From contig NZ_RJUE01000066.1 in the NCBI RefSeq assembly GCF_024343735.1, forward strand, positions 62,001-126,000: a DNA stretch of 64,000 nucleotides, read 5' to 3'. The DNA is from Lacihabitans sp. CCS-44 (GTDB lineage: Bacteria > Bacteroidota > Bacteroidia > Cytophagales > Spirosomataceae). Both the position numbers and the translations under genes were made by a program. The notes under the pieces are model-generated. The model had not been told where the DNA came from. It did no database searches and was given only the letters and a program-made list of their open reading frames with translations. Every line of letters starts with the position of its first letter. Within the stretch, counting starts at the first letter, position 1. Shown here in pieces: positions 50,714 to 60,073 of the stretch.

Positions 50714-51955
50714 ATGAAAATACGCCACAAAGTTCTCTTTTTCTTGTTCCTATTATCCATCATTACGTTTTTGGATAGAGTTTGCATGAACGTAGTGAGC
50801 AAGTATGTAAAAGAAGACCTTGACCTTGACAATCAATCTTTTGGATATATTCTTGGGGCATTTTCGTTGGCTTATGCATTGTTTGAACTCCCAACAGGTA
50901 TTCTTGGCGATAGAATCGGCCCAAGAAAAGTCCTCACCAGAGTAGTGCTTTGGTGGTCGGGATTTACAGCCTTAACCGGTACAGCCTTTGGCTTTGTTTA
51001 CTTACTCATTGTCAGGTTTTTATTTGGAATGGGCGAAGCTGGTGCTTATCCGAACGCTTCAATTGCAATCGCTCGATGGTTTCCGGCTGTAGAGGTTGGC
51101 AGAGCACAGTCTGTTATTTGGGCTGCAGGACGTATCGGTGGAGCCTTGACCCCGCTTTTGGTTATTCCATTGGTTCATTTGGTGGGTTGGAGAATGGCTT
51201 TTTTTATACTAGGAATTGTAGGAAGTATTTGGGCCGCGGTGTGGTATTATTGGTTTAGAGATAATCCATCTGAGCATAAGGGCACTACGCAAAAAGAGAT
51301 AGATGAAATAGAAAGTGCCAGAAAAAACGCCCCGATTTCTCACAAAATACATTGGAAAACCATCATCAAAAATCCAAACATCTGGCTTCTGATGATTATG
51401 TGTCATTTGTTTTTTTACGCTTCCTATTTCTTTACCAACTGGTCGTCTACTTATTTTCAGGAAGGCCGAATGATGACCGAAGATCAAACCAAAAACTTCA
51501 TTTCGCTCTCCTATTTTCTAGGTGCCATTGGCTGTATTGTTGGCGGATTTGCGAGTGATTTTTTGAGCAAAAAATTTGGTTTAAAACTAGGCAGAAGAAT
51601 TGTTGGCGTCACAGGATTAGGACTTTCCAGCGTCTGTTTTCTTTGGGCTGGAATGACAACTGACAATCAAATAGCAGGATATGTACTCGCACTTTGCGTT
51701 TTTTTAAAGGATCTCACACTCCCAGTTGCTTTTGCTGTGTGTGTGGATATCGGCAAACGAAACGCTGGAACAGTAACTGGGGCCATGAATTTCTCAGGAC
51801 AAATGGGAGGATTTTTCATCACAATTATTTTCGGTACAATTGTTCAGCAAACTGGTAATTTCAATTATCCACTTTTTCTGATAGCGGGCTGCTTGATTGT
51901 AGCCTCCGCTCTGTGGTTTTTTATTGACCCTACTAAGGAGATTGTAGAGGGGTGA
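50714..51955 (+). CDS. MFS transporter, anion:cation symporter group
   Basis: A 413-residue inner-membrane protein with 12 transmembrane helices. ITFLDRVCMNVVSKYV, GYILGAFSLAYALFELPTGILGDRIGPRKVL and FLFGMGEAGAYPNASIAIARWFP are typical of the hexuronate/glucarate transporter group (ExuT/GudP-like). It should import a sugar acid with a proton or sodium. It follows the beta-helix/cytochrome pair; the gluconokinase at 1418 is too distant to connect. Substrate by group only. Confidence 0.88.
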   Translation: MKIRHKVLFFLFLLSIITFLDRVCMNVVSKYVKEDLDLDNQSFGYILGAFSLAYALFELPTGILGDRIGPRKVLTRVVLWWSGFTALTGTAFGFVYLLIVRFLFGMGEAGAYPNASIAIARWFPAVEVGRAQSVIWAAGRIGGALTPLLVIPLVHLVGWRMAFFILGIVGSIWAAVWYYWFRDNPSEHKGTTQKEIDEIESARKNAPISHKIHWKTIIKNPNIWLLMIMCHLFFYASYFFTNWSSTYFQEGRMMTEDQTKNFISLSYFLGAIGCIVGGFASDFLSKKFGLKLGRRIVGVTGLGLSSVCFLWAGMTTDNQIAGYVLALCVFLKDLTLPVAFAVCVDIGKRNAGTVTGAMNFSGQMGGFFITIIFGTIVQQTGNFNYPLFLIAGCLIVASALWFFIDPTKEIVEG

Positions 51956-51960
51956 GCGGT

Positions 51961-52425
51961 TTAATATGAATATTTTGAGTTTTTAATCTTAACCAAATCA
52001 ATAACATTTACTCCGTGTGCAATTAAATGGTCTGAAAGATTGCTATCAGAAGTAATTACGCAATCGCATTTAAAATTGGTAGAATAATAAAGTATAATTG
52101 AGTCTGTTAACCCTAATTTATAAAAAGAATACATTTCAAGACCTTCTACTGACCGAACAAACTCTTCTGTGGTTTCCTTGGTTAAAACTTTCAAAGTCTC
52201 CACATATTTATTTCGGGAAATCAATGGATATTTCTTCATTAAGTTGTCCAATTCAGTCCATACGTTTGGAAATATAACAAGCCTTTTAAAGTCCTTGATT
52301 TGTTCCAATAGAAAATCGAAATCTTCCTTTGAATAAATAGAAGTTCTTTCATGAGAATTTACAATATTTGGATTAACCAAACCCAATGTCAAAACGAGTA
52401 AACTGTTGGTATCCAGAATTATCAT
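51961..52425 (-). CDS. PIN-domain protein, probable toxin RNase
   Basis: A 154-residue protein. The PIN acidic residues are D5 (ILDTNSLL), E58 (VWTELDNL), D108 (GLTDSIIL) and D127 (TSDSNL). PIN RNases of this size are commonly toxins. The gene upstream (14-bp gap) is a small hypothetical, so the two form a toxin-antitoxin-like pair. It ends 5 bp after the MFS stop, on the opposite strand. Confidence 0.8.
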   Translation of the reverse strand: MIILDTNSLLVLTLGLVNPNIVNSHERTSIYSKEDFDFLLEQIKDFKRLVIFPNVWTELDNLMKKYPLISRNKYVETLKVLTKETTEEFVRSVEGLEMYSFYKLGLTDSIILYYSTNFKCDCVITSDSNLSDHLIAHGVNVIDLVKIKNSKYSY

Positions 52426-52439
52426 TGATTATTTTAGCT

Positions 52440-52718
52440 TCAAACTTTTTCATAGATTAAAAACTCAGAAACGTCTTTATTCCTAATTTTAATCAATTTA
52501 AAAACTCGCTCATATGGAAGATTAGTTGTACCAAAGGCCGCCGTGAGAGGTGAAGCTGCTGGTTTATTCAAATTGTTGACCAAATATGAAACAACAACCT
52601 CCCAAGTTTCATCATCTTTACTCTTTGTCGCTTGCTCTAATCTAAAGTCCAGTGGTTCACTTGTAAGAACACTCTCTACACTCTCTTTGGATGTGGCATA
52701 CAATTCTTTAAAATTCAT
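52440..52718 (-). CDS. Hypothetical 92-residue protein, possible antitoxin
   Basis: A 92-residue acidic-to-neutral protein with no recognised family. It begins NFKELYATSKESVESVL and contains a strand-rich centre (TWEVVVSYLV) and YERVFKLIKIRN near the end. No helix-turn-helix or ribbon-helix-helix motif is seen. The position directly before a PIN-domain gene, with a 14-bp gap, suggests the antitoxin, but no sequence feature proves it. Confidence 0.65.
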   Translation of the reverse strand: MNFKELYATSKESVESVLTSEPLDFRLEQATKSKDDETWEVVVSYLVNNLNKPAASPLTAAFGTTNLPYERVFKLIKIRNKDVSEFLIYEKV

Positions 52719-52818
52719 AATTCGATTATTATTTTGAAATAAAGTTAATGAATATTTGAATATTTAAACGAAATGAATTCTAAAACATATCCAATCATTA
52801 TAAAAGTAACCAAAAACT

Positions 52819-52904
52819 AGACCCTTTCAGGGTCTCGAAACTCCATATTTACGAATAGCCCCGAATTTCATTCGGGGCTATTCATATTTGACCACTTCGT
52901 GGTC
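52819..52904. repeat. Three consecutive hairpins with TTC loops
   Basis: Three perfect inverted repeats in 86 bp, all with a 3-base TTC loop: AGACCCT-TTC-AGGGTCT (52819-52835), GAATAGCCCCGAAT-TTC-ATTCGGGGCTATTC (52853-52883; 14-bp stem) and GACCAC-TTC-GTGGTC (52890-52904). They occupy the spacer between the TA pair and the carboxyltransferase gene. Confidence 0.9.
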
Positions 52905-52985
52905 GGAATGCAATTTTCAAATTGAGTCATTGCTTTTATAAAGCATTGTCTAACAATTTCAGACAAAATACAAACTAAATCCTCC

Positions 52986-54527
52986 TCACAACGGAATATT
53001 CCCGTGCTTTTTCTTGGGCAAATGATCTACTTTGTTTTCGAGCATGGCGAAGGCTTTAATGAGTTTTCTTCGAGTGAAACGTGGCTCTATCACTTCGTCG
53101 ACAAATCCTCTTTCGGCAGCAGTATAAGGATTTGCGAAGAGTTTGGCGTATTCTGCTTCCTTCTCTATTAGTTTCGCAGCTGGGTCAGCTGCCTCAGAAA
53201 TTTCTTTTTTAAATATGATTTCAGAAGCTCCTTTGGCTCCCATCACGGCTATCTCAGCCCCTGGCCATGCAAAATTCATGTCTGCTCCGATGTGCTTAGA
53301 GTTCATTACATCGTATGCACCGCCGTAGGCTTTTCTAGTGATTACGGTTACTCTTGGCACTGTGGCTTCGCTGAGTGCGTAAAGCAGTTTGGCTCCATTC
53401 GTGATGATTCCTTTCCACTCCTGATCTGTCCCTGGCAAAAAGCCCGGTACATCTACTAAAACCATAAGGGGAATATTGAAACAATCGCAGAAACGGGTGA
53501 ATCGTGCGGCTTTTTTAGAACTCTCGATATCCAAAACTCCTGCAAGACAAATAGGTTGATTGGCTACAATACCAACACTTCTTCCTGCCAATCTTGCAAA
53601 TCCTACAACAATATTCTCAGCATAATCTTTATGAATTTCCATGAAGGAATCTACATCGCAAATACCAGAAATTACCTCTCGCATGTCGTAAGGTTGATTG
53701 GCATTTTCTGGGACAATGCTTTCTAAAACTTCTCTGATTTCGTCACCCAATTCATAAGGTAATTTGGCAGGTGTTTCCTCACAGTTTTGCGGTATATAAC
53801 TCAATAAAGCTTTGATTTGCTGAATGCATTCGAAATCGTTAGATGAAGTTAAATGGGTAACTCCAGACTTTGTAGCATGGGTCATGGCTCCGCCCAATTC
53901 TTCGGAGCTAACTTCCTCATTCGTAACAGTTTTTACTACGTTTGGCCCTGTAACAAACATATAACTGGTATTTTCAACCATCATCACAAAATCTGTAATT
54001 GCAGGTGAATAAACCGCTCCACCCGCACATGGACCCATAATGGCGGATATCTGTGGAATAGCACCAGAAGCACGCACATTTCTATAAAAAATATCGGCAT
54101 AACCACCCAAAGAACGTACACCTTCCTGAATACGAGCCCCACCCGAATCGTTCAAACCGATAACTGGAGCACCCGTTTTCATGGCCATATCCATGATTTT
54201 ACAGATTTTCTCAGCATGTGTTTCAGAAAGCGAGCCACCAAAAACCGTAAAGTCTTGTGAAAAAACATAGATCAATCTACCTTTTACTGTTCCGTAGCCT
54301 GTAACCACTCCATCGCCCAGGAGAATCTGATTTTCCATGTCGAAATCTTTGGTTCGGTGAGTGACCAAAGCTCCAATTTCTTCGAAAGAGCCTTCGTCCA
54401 GCAGCAATTCTACTCTTTCTCTAGCCGAAAGTTTGCCTTTCTTGTGCTGAGCATCTATCCTATTTTGGCCACCGCCCAGTGCGGCTTCGGCCAATTTTTT
54501 CTGTAATGTTTCTACTTTATTCGTCAT
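52986..54527 (-). CDS. pccB: Propionyl-CoA carboxylase carboxyltransferase subunit
   Basis: A 513-residue carboxyltransferase that moves CO2 from biotin to propionyl-CoA (or acetyl-CoA). Family phrases include [88 protein letters not shown] and the C-terminal KKHGNIPL typical of the propionyl type. It is the last gene of the propionate operon, 96 bp after the mutase stop; that gap is filled by a dispersed repeat. Confidence 0.93.
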   Translation of the reverse strand: MTNKVETLQKKLAEAALGGGQNRIDAQHKKGKLSARERVELLLDEGSFEEIGALVTHRTKDFDMENQILLGDGVVTGYGTVKGRLIYVFSQDFTVFGGSLSETHAEKICKIMDMAMKTGAPVIGLNDSGGARIQEGVRSLGGYADIFYRNVRASGAIPQISAIMGPCAGGAVYSPAITDFVMMVENTSYMFVTGPNVVKTVTNEEVSSEELGGAMTHATKSGVTHLTSSNDFECIQQIKALLSYIPQNCEETPAKLPYELGDEIREVLESIVPENANQPYDMREVISGICDVDSFMEIHKDYAENIVVGFARLAGRSVGIVANQPICLAGVLDIESSKKAARFTRFCDCFNIPLMVLVDVPGFLPGTDQEWKGIITNGAKLLYALSEATVPRVTVITRKAYGGAYDVMNSKHIGADMNFAWPGAEIAVMGAKGASEIIFKKEISEAADPAAKLIEKEAEYAKLFANPYTAAERGFVDEVIEPRFTRRKLIKAFAMLENKVDHLPKKKHGNIPL

Positions 54528-54540
54528 TGTCTATATTTTT

Positions 54541-54626
54541 TCACCGCTAGGACGCAAAGTTTCTTGTCATTATTCTAATGATATTTCGTAAAAGCTAATC
54601 TTTGCAACTTTCCGCCTTTGCGGTTA
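54541..54626 (-). repeat. ACCGC...GCGGT dispersed repeat, complete 86-bp copy
   Basis: Starts TCACCGCTAGGACGCAAAG and ends CCGCCTTTGCGGTTAA, so its ends are inverted. It fills exactly the space between the mutase stop codon (54624) and the carboxyltransferase ATG (54527) in the propionate operon, and supplies part of the mutase stop. Confidence 0.78.
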
Positions 54627-56759
54627 ATTAATTTCTTTCATCAATATTTCAATAATTTCCTTTCCAGCTTTCGCAATGGGTGTTCCTGGCCCAAAAACAG
54701 CTATTACACCATTTTTATACAAAAAGTCATAGTCTTGAGGAGGAATTACACCACCTACCACTACCTTGATATCAGGTCTTCCAAGTTCGGCCAAAGCTTT
54801 TATAACCTCTGGAACCAACGTTTTATGTCCAGCAGCCAAAGAGCTAATACCCACCACATGGACGTCATTCTCAATAGCCTGATTGGCAGCCTCTTGTGGA
54901 GTTTGAAACAAAGGCCCTATGTCAACATCAAAACCAATGTCGGCGAAACCTGTGGCGATTACCTTGGCACCTCGGTCATGACCGTCTTGACCCAATTTCG
55001 CCACCAAAATCCTTGGTCTCCGACCATCCAATTCCAGAAATTCATTGCTCAATTTTTGAGCTTCTTCAAAAACTTTATTGTCTTGCATAGCTTTAGAATA
55101 CACGCCTTTTACAGATTGAATATCAGCTTTATATCTTCCAAAAACCACTTCCATAGCATCCGAAATTTCTCCTAAAGTACACCTTTCTCTTGCAGCGATT
55201 ATGGCTTTTTCCAATAAATTACCATTTCCAGTTCTGGTAGTTTCAGTGATTTCATTCAATGCTGCTTGTGCTTTTTCGGTCTTTCTTGAAGCCTTTATCT
55301 TGTTGATCAAAGCAATTTGTCCATTTCTAACCGCCTCGTTATCTACCTCCAGCGTACTCAGTGCCACTTCTTCTTTTACCAAAAATTGGTTTACACCTAC
55401 AATTATTTCAGTTCCGCTGTCAATGGCCGCCTGTTTTCTAGTTGCAGCTTCTTCTATTTTTAGTTTTGGAATTCCCTTTTCTATCGCATTGGCCATTCCA
55501 CCGACGGCTTCTGTCTCTTCTATCAGTTCCCACGCTTTCTCAACTAATTCGGCAGTTAAATATTCGACATAATGTGAGCCAGCCCAAGGATCTATGGCTT
55601 TGGTAATGCCTGCATCCTCCGACTGTAAGTATTTTTGGGTGTCCCTGGCAATTTTGGCTGAAAAATCCGTCGGAAGGGCAATGGCCTCGTCTAAAGAATT
55701 GGTATGTAAAGATTGAGTTCCACCAAAAACAGCCGCCATAGCTTCAATGGTAGTTCGGGCTATGTTATTGAATGGATCTTGAGCGGTTAAGCTCCAACCA
55801 GAAGTCTGACAGTGCGTCCGTAAAGCTAGTGATTTCTGATTTTTTGGATTAAATCTCTTCACAATTTTGGCCCAAATCAGCCTTGCCGCTCTCATTTTGG
55901 CTATTTCCATGAAAAAATTCATACCAATACCCCAGAAAAATGAAAGTCTAGGAGCAAACTCGTCAATATCCAATCCTTTCTCTACGCCAATTTTTAAATA
56001 TTCGAGTCCATCAGCCAGCGTATAAGCCAACTCTACATGGGCGGGAGCTCCTGCCTCGTGCATGTGATAGCCGCTGATGCTAATTGAATTGAATTTAGGG
56101 ATATTTTTTGAGGTAAATTCAAAAATATCGGCAATAATCCGCATGGAAGGCTTGGGAGGATAAATATAGGTATTGCGAACCATGAATTCTTTCAAAATGT
56201 CATTCTGAATAGTACCCGAAAGTTTTTCCATCGGTACGCCCTGCTCTTCTGCGGCCACAATGAAAAAGGCCAATATAGGAATGACTGCACCGTTCATGGT
56301 CATCGAAACCGACATTTGGTCGAGTGGAATCTGGTCAAACAGGATTTTCATATCCTCCACAGAATCAATAGCTACACCTGCCATACCGACATCACCTGCT
56401 ACACGTGTATGGTCAGAATCATAGCCTCGATGGGTGGCCAAATCAAACGCCACAGATAAGCCTTTTTGTCCTTGGGCCAAGTTTTTTCTGTAAAATGCAT
56501 TACTTTCTTGGGCGGTCGAAAAACCGGCATATTGGCGGATGGTCCAAGGTTTGTTGAGATACATGCTGGCGTATGGTCCACCTAAAAAAGGAGTAATGCC
56601 AGACAAAAAACCTTGATGCAATTGCCTTTCCGCAGGAAAATCACTCAAAACCTCAATGCCTTCAGCCGTGGCATAGGCTTTCAGTTCAGGTTCTTGAACC
56701 TCTGAAACCGAATCGAAGGTTATTTTTAAAAAATCTGGCCTTTTCATCTCTTTTTCCAA
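54624..56759 (-). CDS. mutB: Methylmalonyl-CoA mutase, large (catalytic) subunit
   Basis: A 711-residue B12-dependent enzyme turning (R)-methylmalonyl-CoA into succinyl-CoA. The catalytic TIM barrel (~25-540) shows [42 protein letters not shown] and [10 protein letters not shown]; the cobalamin-binding domain (~580-711) has the DxHxxG motif with H594 ([11 protein letters not shown]) and the GVISS-like [12 protein letters not shown]. It overlaps the biotin carboxylase gene upstream by 16 bp. Full length, no defect. Confidence 0.96.
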   Translation of the reverse strand: MEKEMKRPDFLKITFDSVSEVQEPELKAYATAEGIEVLSDFPAERQLHQGFLSGITPFLGGPYASMYLNKPWTIRQYAGFSTAQESNAFYRKNLAQGQKGLSVAFDLATHRGYDSDHTRVAGDVGMAGVAIDSVEDMKILFDQIPLDQMSVSMTMNGAVIPILAFFIVAAEEQGVPMEKLSGTIQNDILKEFMVRNTYIYPPKPSMRIIADIFEFTSKNIPKFNSISISGYHMHEAGAPAHVELAYTLADGLEYLKIGVEKGLDIDEFAPRLSFFWGIGMNFFMEIAKMRAARLIWAKIVKRFNPKNQKSLALRTHCQTSGWSLTAQDPFNNIARTTIEAMAAVFGGTQSLHTNSLDEAIALPTDFSAKIARDTQKYLQSEDAGITKAIDPWAGSHYVEYLTAELVEKAWELIEETEAVGGMANAIEKGIPKLKIEEAATRKQAAIDSGTEIIVGVNQFLVKEEVALSTLEVDNEAVRNGQIALINKIKASRKTEKAQAALNEITETTRTGNGNLLEKAIIAARERCTLGEISDAMEVVFGRYKADIQSVKGVYSKAMQDNKVFEEAQKLSNEFLELDGRRPRILVAKLGQDGHDRGAKVIATGFADIGFDVDIGPLFQTPQEAANQAIENDVHVVGISSLAAGHKTLVPEVIKALAELGRPDIKVVVGGVIPPQDYDFLYKNGVIAVFGPGTPIAKAGKEIIEILMKEIN

Positions 56760-58210
56760 TTGGAATTTTCAATTTCTGAGACTTTCAGTTTGCTTTGGTT
56801 GGTATTCCAATGAGCCAAAGCCAAAAGTGCCGCATTTCTTGCTTTCGCTTTTTGCCAATCTTGTGCTTGTTCCTTTGAGAAATAATTCTTCACAAAATGG
56901 GTATCAAACTGTGCAGACCGAAATGCGTCGTGATCCATCACAAACAAACCAAAAGGCAATGTGGTGGCAAAACCTTCTATTTTATAGCTTTTTATAGCCT
57001 CTTTCATTTTTTGAATAGCCTCGGTTCGGTCTTTTCCGTAAGTCACCAACTTGGCGATCATAGGGTCATAGTATATCGGAATCTCCATGCCTTCTTCATA
57101 AGCATCATCAAGCCTAACTCCTTCTCCTTCTGGCCTTTGATATTTGGTTATTTGCCCGATAGATGGCAAAAAGTCATTTAATGGATCTTCGGCATAAACC
57201 CTTAATTCCACCGCATGACCTTTGATTTTTAAGTCCTCTTGGCTAAACGAAAGTTTCTCTCCTCGGGCTATTTTTATTTGTTCTTCTACCAAATCTATGC
57301 CTGTAATATACTCAGTAACAGGATGTTCCACTTGCAGACGGGTGTTCATTTCCAAGAAATAGAAATTCAGGTTTTCGTCTAGAAGAAATTCCACCGTCCC
57401 GGCTCCTACATAATTGCAAGACTTGGCCACTTTTACAGCCGCTTCGCCAATTTTTTGTCTGATTTCAGGTGTTAAAATGCCAGACGGAGCTTCTTCAATC
57501 ACTTTTTGATGACGACGCTGAATGCTACATTCTCTCTCAAAAAGATGGACAATATTGCCGTGCTTGTCTCCCAAAACCTGTATTTCGATGTGTCGTGGCG
57601 AGCCTACATATTTTTCTATAAACACCGAGCCATCTCCAAAAGCAGATTTCGCCTCCGATATCGCTCGGTCCATTTGTTCCACAAAATCCTCCGCTTTTTC
57701 TACAACCCTCATACCTTTTCCACCACCGCCAGCTGAGGCTTTTATGAGTATCGGAAATCCTATTCCTGCCGCTATCTTTTGTGCTTCGCGTATATCTGTG
57801 ATGGCCGTGTCGGTTCCCGGAACCATCGGAATATCATATTTTTTTACACAATCTTTGGCTGCTAATTTAGAACCCATCAGCGTTATGGAATCTGGCTCTG
57901 GGCCTATGAAAGTGATGCCTGCTTTGGTGACTTTTTCGGCAAAAATGGCATTTTCACTCAAAAAACCGTAGCCTGGGTGAATTCCGTCCACACCGAGTTC
58001 TTTGGCAAATTGGATAATTTTGTCCATGTCGAGGTAGGACTTGCTCGATGCAGCTTCTCCCAAACAAACCGCCTCATCGGCAAATCTTACATGCAAGGCT
58101 TTCACATCGGGTTCTGAATATACCGCCACCGTTTTTATGCCCATTTTTTTTATGGTTCGCATAATTCTGAGGGCTATCTCTCCCCTATTGGCCACTAATA
58201 TTTTCTTCAT
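56744..58210 (-). CDS. pccA: Biotin carboxylase subunit of propionyl-CoA carboxylase
   Basis: A 488-residue ATP-grasp enzyme that carboxylates biotin. It has [30 protein letters not shown], the Gly-rich loop [15 protein letters not shown], the biotin-site [14 protein letters not shown] and [14 protein letters not shown]. It lacks the biotin-carrier domain, which is separate (159 residues, upstream). Overlaps the small mutase subunit by 4 bp (ATGA) and the large one by 16 bp. The propionyl assignment comes from the operon. Confidence 0.94.
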   Translation of the reverse strand: MKKILVANRGEIALRIMRTIKKMGIKTVAVYSEPDVKALHVRFADEAVCLGEAASSKSYLDMDKIIQFAKELGVDGIHPGYGFLSENAIFAEKVTKAGITFIGPEPDSITLMGSKLAAKDCVKKYDIPMVPGTDTAITDIREAQKIAAGIGFPILIKASAGGGGKGMRVVEKAEDFVEQMDRAISEAKSAFGDGSVFIEKYVGSPRHIEIQVLGDKHGNIVHLFERECSIQRRHQKVIEEAPSGILTPEIRQKIGEAAVKVAKSCNYVGAGTVEFLLDENLNFYFLEMNTRLQVEHPVTEYITGIDLVEEQIKIARGEKLSFSQEDLKIKGHAVELRVYAEDPLNDFLPSIGQITKYQRPEGEGVRLDDAYEEGMEIPIYYDPMIAKLVTYGKDRTEAIQKMKEAIKSYKIEGFATTLPFGLFVMDHDAFRSAQFDTHFVKNYFSKEQAQDWQKAKARNAALLALAHWNTNQSKLKVSEIENSNWKKR

Positions 58211-59211
58211 TTATCTTTTATAAATAAGGTCCAAACTTCATTTATCATTTTTTGGCAAAGGTCGTCTATGAAATAACTGCCCTTCGACGGATCATTTACT
58301 CGGTAGAGAAAACTCTCATTCCAAAGTACATTTTGAATATTTCGGGTTATTCTGGCAGCAAAACTTTCAGGATATTTTTCGGCATCAAAAGGCATATCTT
58401 GCACCAAAACCGCATTAGTAGCCCCAAAAACCGAAGAAGCCGTTTGTTGGGTGGCAGCAATAACTTGAGAATTTGGATCGGAATGGCTAAAATTTAAATT
58501 TGAAATAACAAAAATCTGCTTCTGAGGCAAATTATAAGCTTCCGCTATTTTACTCCAAATGATTTTCAGAGCCTTGTGTTGTGCAATATTCAAATAGAAA
58601 TTTTCTTTGACTGGTAGACTAATAACTACATCGACATTTTCAGAAAAAACTAAATTTTCAGCTTCTCTTAGTACGTCAGAAAGGTTTTCGATAAGAATAC
58701 CTTCGTTTTTGCAAACTACTTCTATTTTCCCAAAAGTACCGGCTAATTTAGCTTCATCTTTGGTAAGACCAGCAAATACAAAATAGGCTTCCTTGCCTTC
58801 TATATAGGTTTTTAGGTTTTGAAAAAAAGTTTTAGAATCAAAGAAATCATCAGAAAAGTAAAATCTCACTTGGATGTAAGAAAGTATGACTCCTTTAAAA
58901 ACCACTTCAAAATCAAAATCTTCTGATGCTATTACAAGGCTAATTCCCGAAGCACCACCTTCTAGAGCTTCTAAAGTTTTAGTATTAACTTCAGTAGAAG
59001 TATTTCCTTGAATATGTTGAAAAACCGTCCAACCTACACTGTTTTTTTTGATATTTGGTAATGAAGAATTTCCAGAATTGCCAATGAAAGGATTGGCATA
59101 CAAGTCTTTGGAAATTTCGTAAGGCTCAAGACTTGTCTTTAACTCTTTCTCAACTATTTTCAACCATTCTTGCTGGTCGGCTTCTTTAAATTCCGAAAAA
59201 AAATTACTCAT
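58207..59211 (-). CDS. mutA: Methylmalonyl-CoA mutase small subunit, short form
   Basis: A 334-residue protein resembling the N-terminal TIM-barrel part of the non-catalytic mutase subunit (FFSEFKEADQQEWLKIVEKELK, WTVFQHIQG, VFGATNAVLVQDMPFD, EKYPESFAARITRNIQNVLW, DPSKGSYFIDDL). The cobalamin-binding domain expected at the C-terminus is absent, so it is shorter than typical MutA; the middle is also weakly conserved. The gene is intact and coupled by ATGA to pccA, so the short form is probably normal here. It should pair with MutB as a structural partner. Confidence 0.87.
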   Translation of the reverse strand: MSNFFSEFKEADQQEWLKIVEKELKTSLEPYEISKDLYANPFIGNSGNSSLPNIKKNSVGWTVFQHIQGNTSTEVNTKTLEALEGGASGISLVIASEDFDFEVVFKGVILSYIQVRFYFSDDFFDSKTFFQNLKTYIEGKEAYFVFAGLTKDEAKLAGTFGKIEVVCKNEGILIENLSDVLREAENLVFSENVDVVISLPVKENFYLNIAQHKALKIIWSKIAEAYNLPQKQIFVISNLNFSHSDPNSQVIAATQQTASSVFGATNAVLVQDMPFDAEKYPESFAARITRNIQNVLWNESFLYRVNDPSKGSYFIDDLCQKMINEVWTLFIKDK

Positions 59212-59212
59212 T

Positions 59213-59692
59213 TTATTCTAATTCAATTAAAACCTGACCCTTGTCTACTGCTTGTCCCTTCACAATATTTATTTTCTTCACAACGGCCTCGTGTGGAATC
59301 TTAATGACATTCTCCATTTTCATGGCCTCCAAAATCAAAATTTTATCATTCTCAGCCACGGTTTGACCTTCTTCCACGTTTATTTCTATTACCAAACCGG
59401 GCATGGGAGCTTTTATAGATTTTATTTTCGAAACTTTTGGCTTATTTAAGCCCATATTATCCAAAATCTGATCCAATTCATTTTTGATTTGAACTTGAAA
59501 CCGCTCTCCATCTATTTCCACATTATAGACTTTAACCTTTACAGAAAGTATCTCTCCAGTTAGGGTTTTCTGTTCACTCAAAATGCAAAAATCTTCTGCT
59601 TTATTGTTCAAAACATCGATGGCCGCAATCTCGCTTTCAGTAAATAAAAACTCAAACCCTCCGGCATTTACAATGATATTTTTATCCGTCAT
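59213..59692 (-). CDS. Biotin carboxyl carrier protein of propionyl-CoA carboxylase
   Basis: A 159-residue protein with a C-terminal biotinyl domain (~93-159). The modified Lys is K125 in LEAMKMENVI, preceded by the Pro/Gly-rich hairpin APMPGLVI. The N-terminal half probably docks with the carboxylase. First gene of the propionate operon; its stop is 1 bp before the mutA ATG. Confidence 0.93.
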   Translation of the reverse strand: MTDKNIIVNAGGFEFLFTESEIAAIDVLNNKAEDFCILSEQKTLTGEILSVKVKVYNVEIDGERFQVQIKNELDQILDNMGLNKPKVSKIKSIKAPMPGLVIEINVEEGQTVAENDKILILEAMKMENVIKIPHEAVVKKINIVKGQAVDKGQVLIELE

Positions 59693-60073
59693 AATATAAA
59701 ATTCTACATATAAAAACTTTGAAATGCAATATAATCAAGGGTAATTAATATTTTTTTAAACTGAGAGAAAATAATTAGAAAAATACAATTAATATTTTGA
59801 AGATATTAAAATAATACAACGATACTCCAGTAAAAAGAAGGTTACTGTACCATTTAATCTACCTTAAATATAACTATTTATGGAATCTAAATATTGAACA
59901 AGTAAGTTTTTTACTTAATTTATAAACTTTTAAGCGATTAGCTAAATATTAGAATAATGCAAATACCAAGGCTTGATATTTTTGGTTGAATAATTTCATT
60001 AATAAATATAAGAAAGATAGCAATCTTAATTATTAAAAAAAATTATTATTATTGTATTCATTATTTCAATCTT
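59693..60073. other. AT-rich divergent spacer
   Basis: A 381-bp stretch between the propionate operon (minus) and the DUF1549/DUF1553 gene (plus). It is strongly AT-rich. TATTTTTG at 59977-59984 fits the -7 box of the plus strand but lies 90 bp before the gene and lacks a -33 element; AAGTAA-N5~6-TTACTT near 59900 is a weak hairpin. I recognised no riboswitch, including no cobalamin riboswitch before the mutase operon. Confidence 0.55.

Noticed and set aside
54618-55175. 185-codon plus-strand ORF
   Set aside because: Lies antisense to the cobalamin-binding region of the mutase and has no family resemblance.
59977-59984. TATTTTTG as promoter of the DUF1549/DUF1553 gene
   Set aside because: It fits the -7 word but lies 90 bp from the ATG and has no -33 element; in such AT-rich DNA it may be chance.
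59693-60073. Possible cobalamin riboswitch before the mutase operon
   Set aside because: No B12-box-like sequence or multi-hairpin fold was seen; the region is simple AT-rich sequence.
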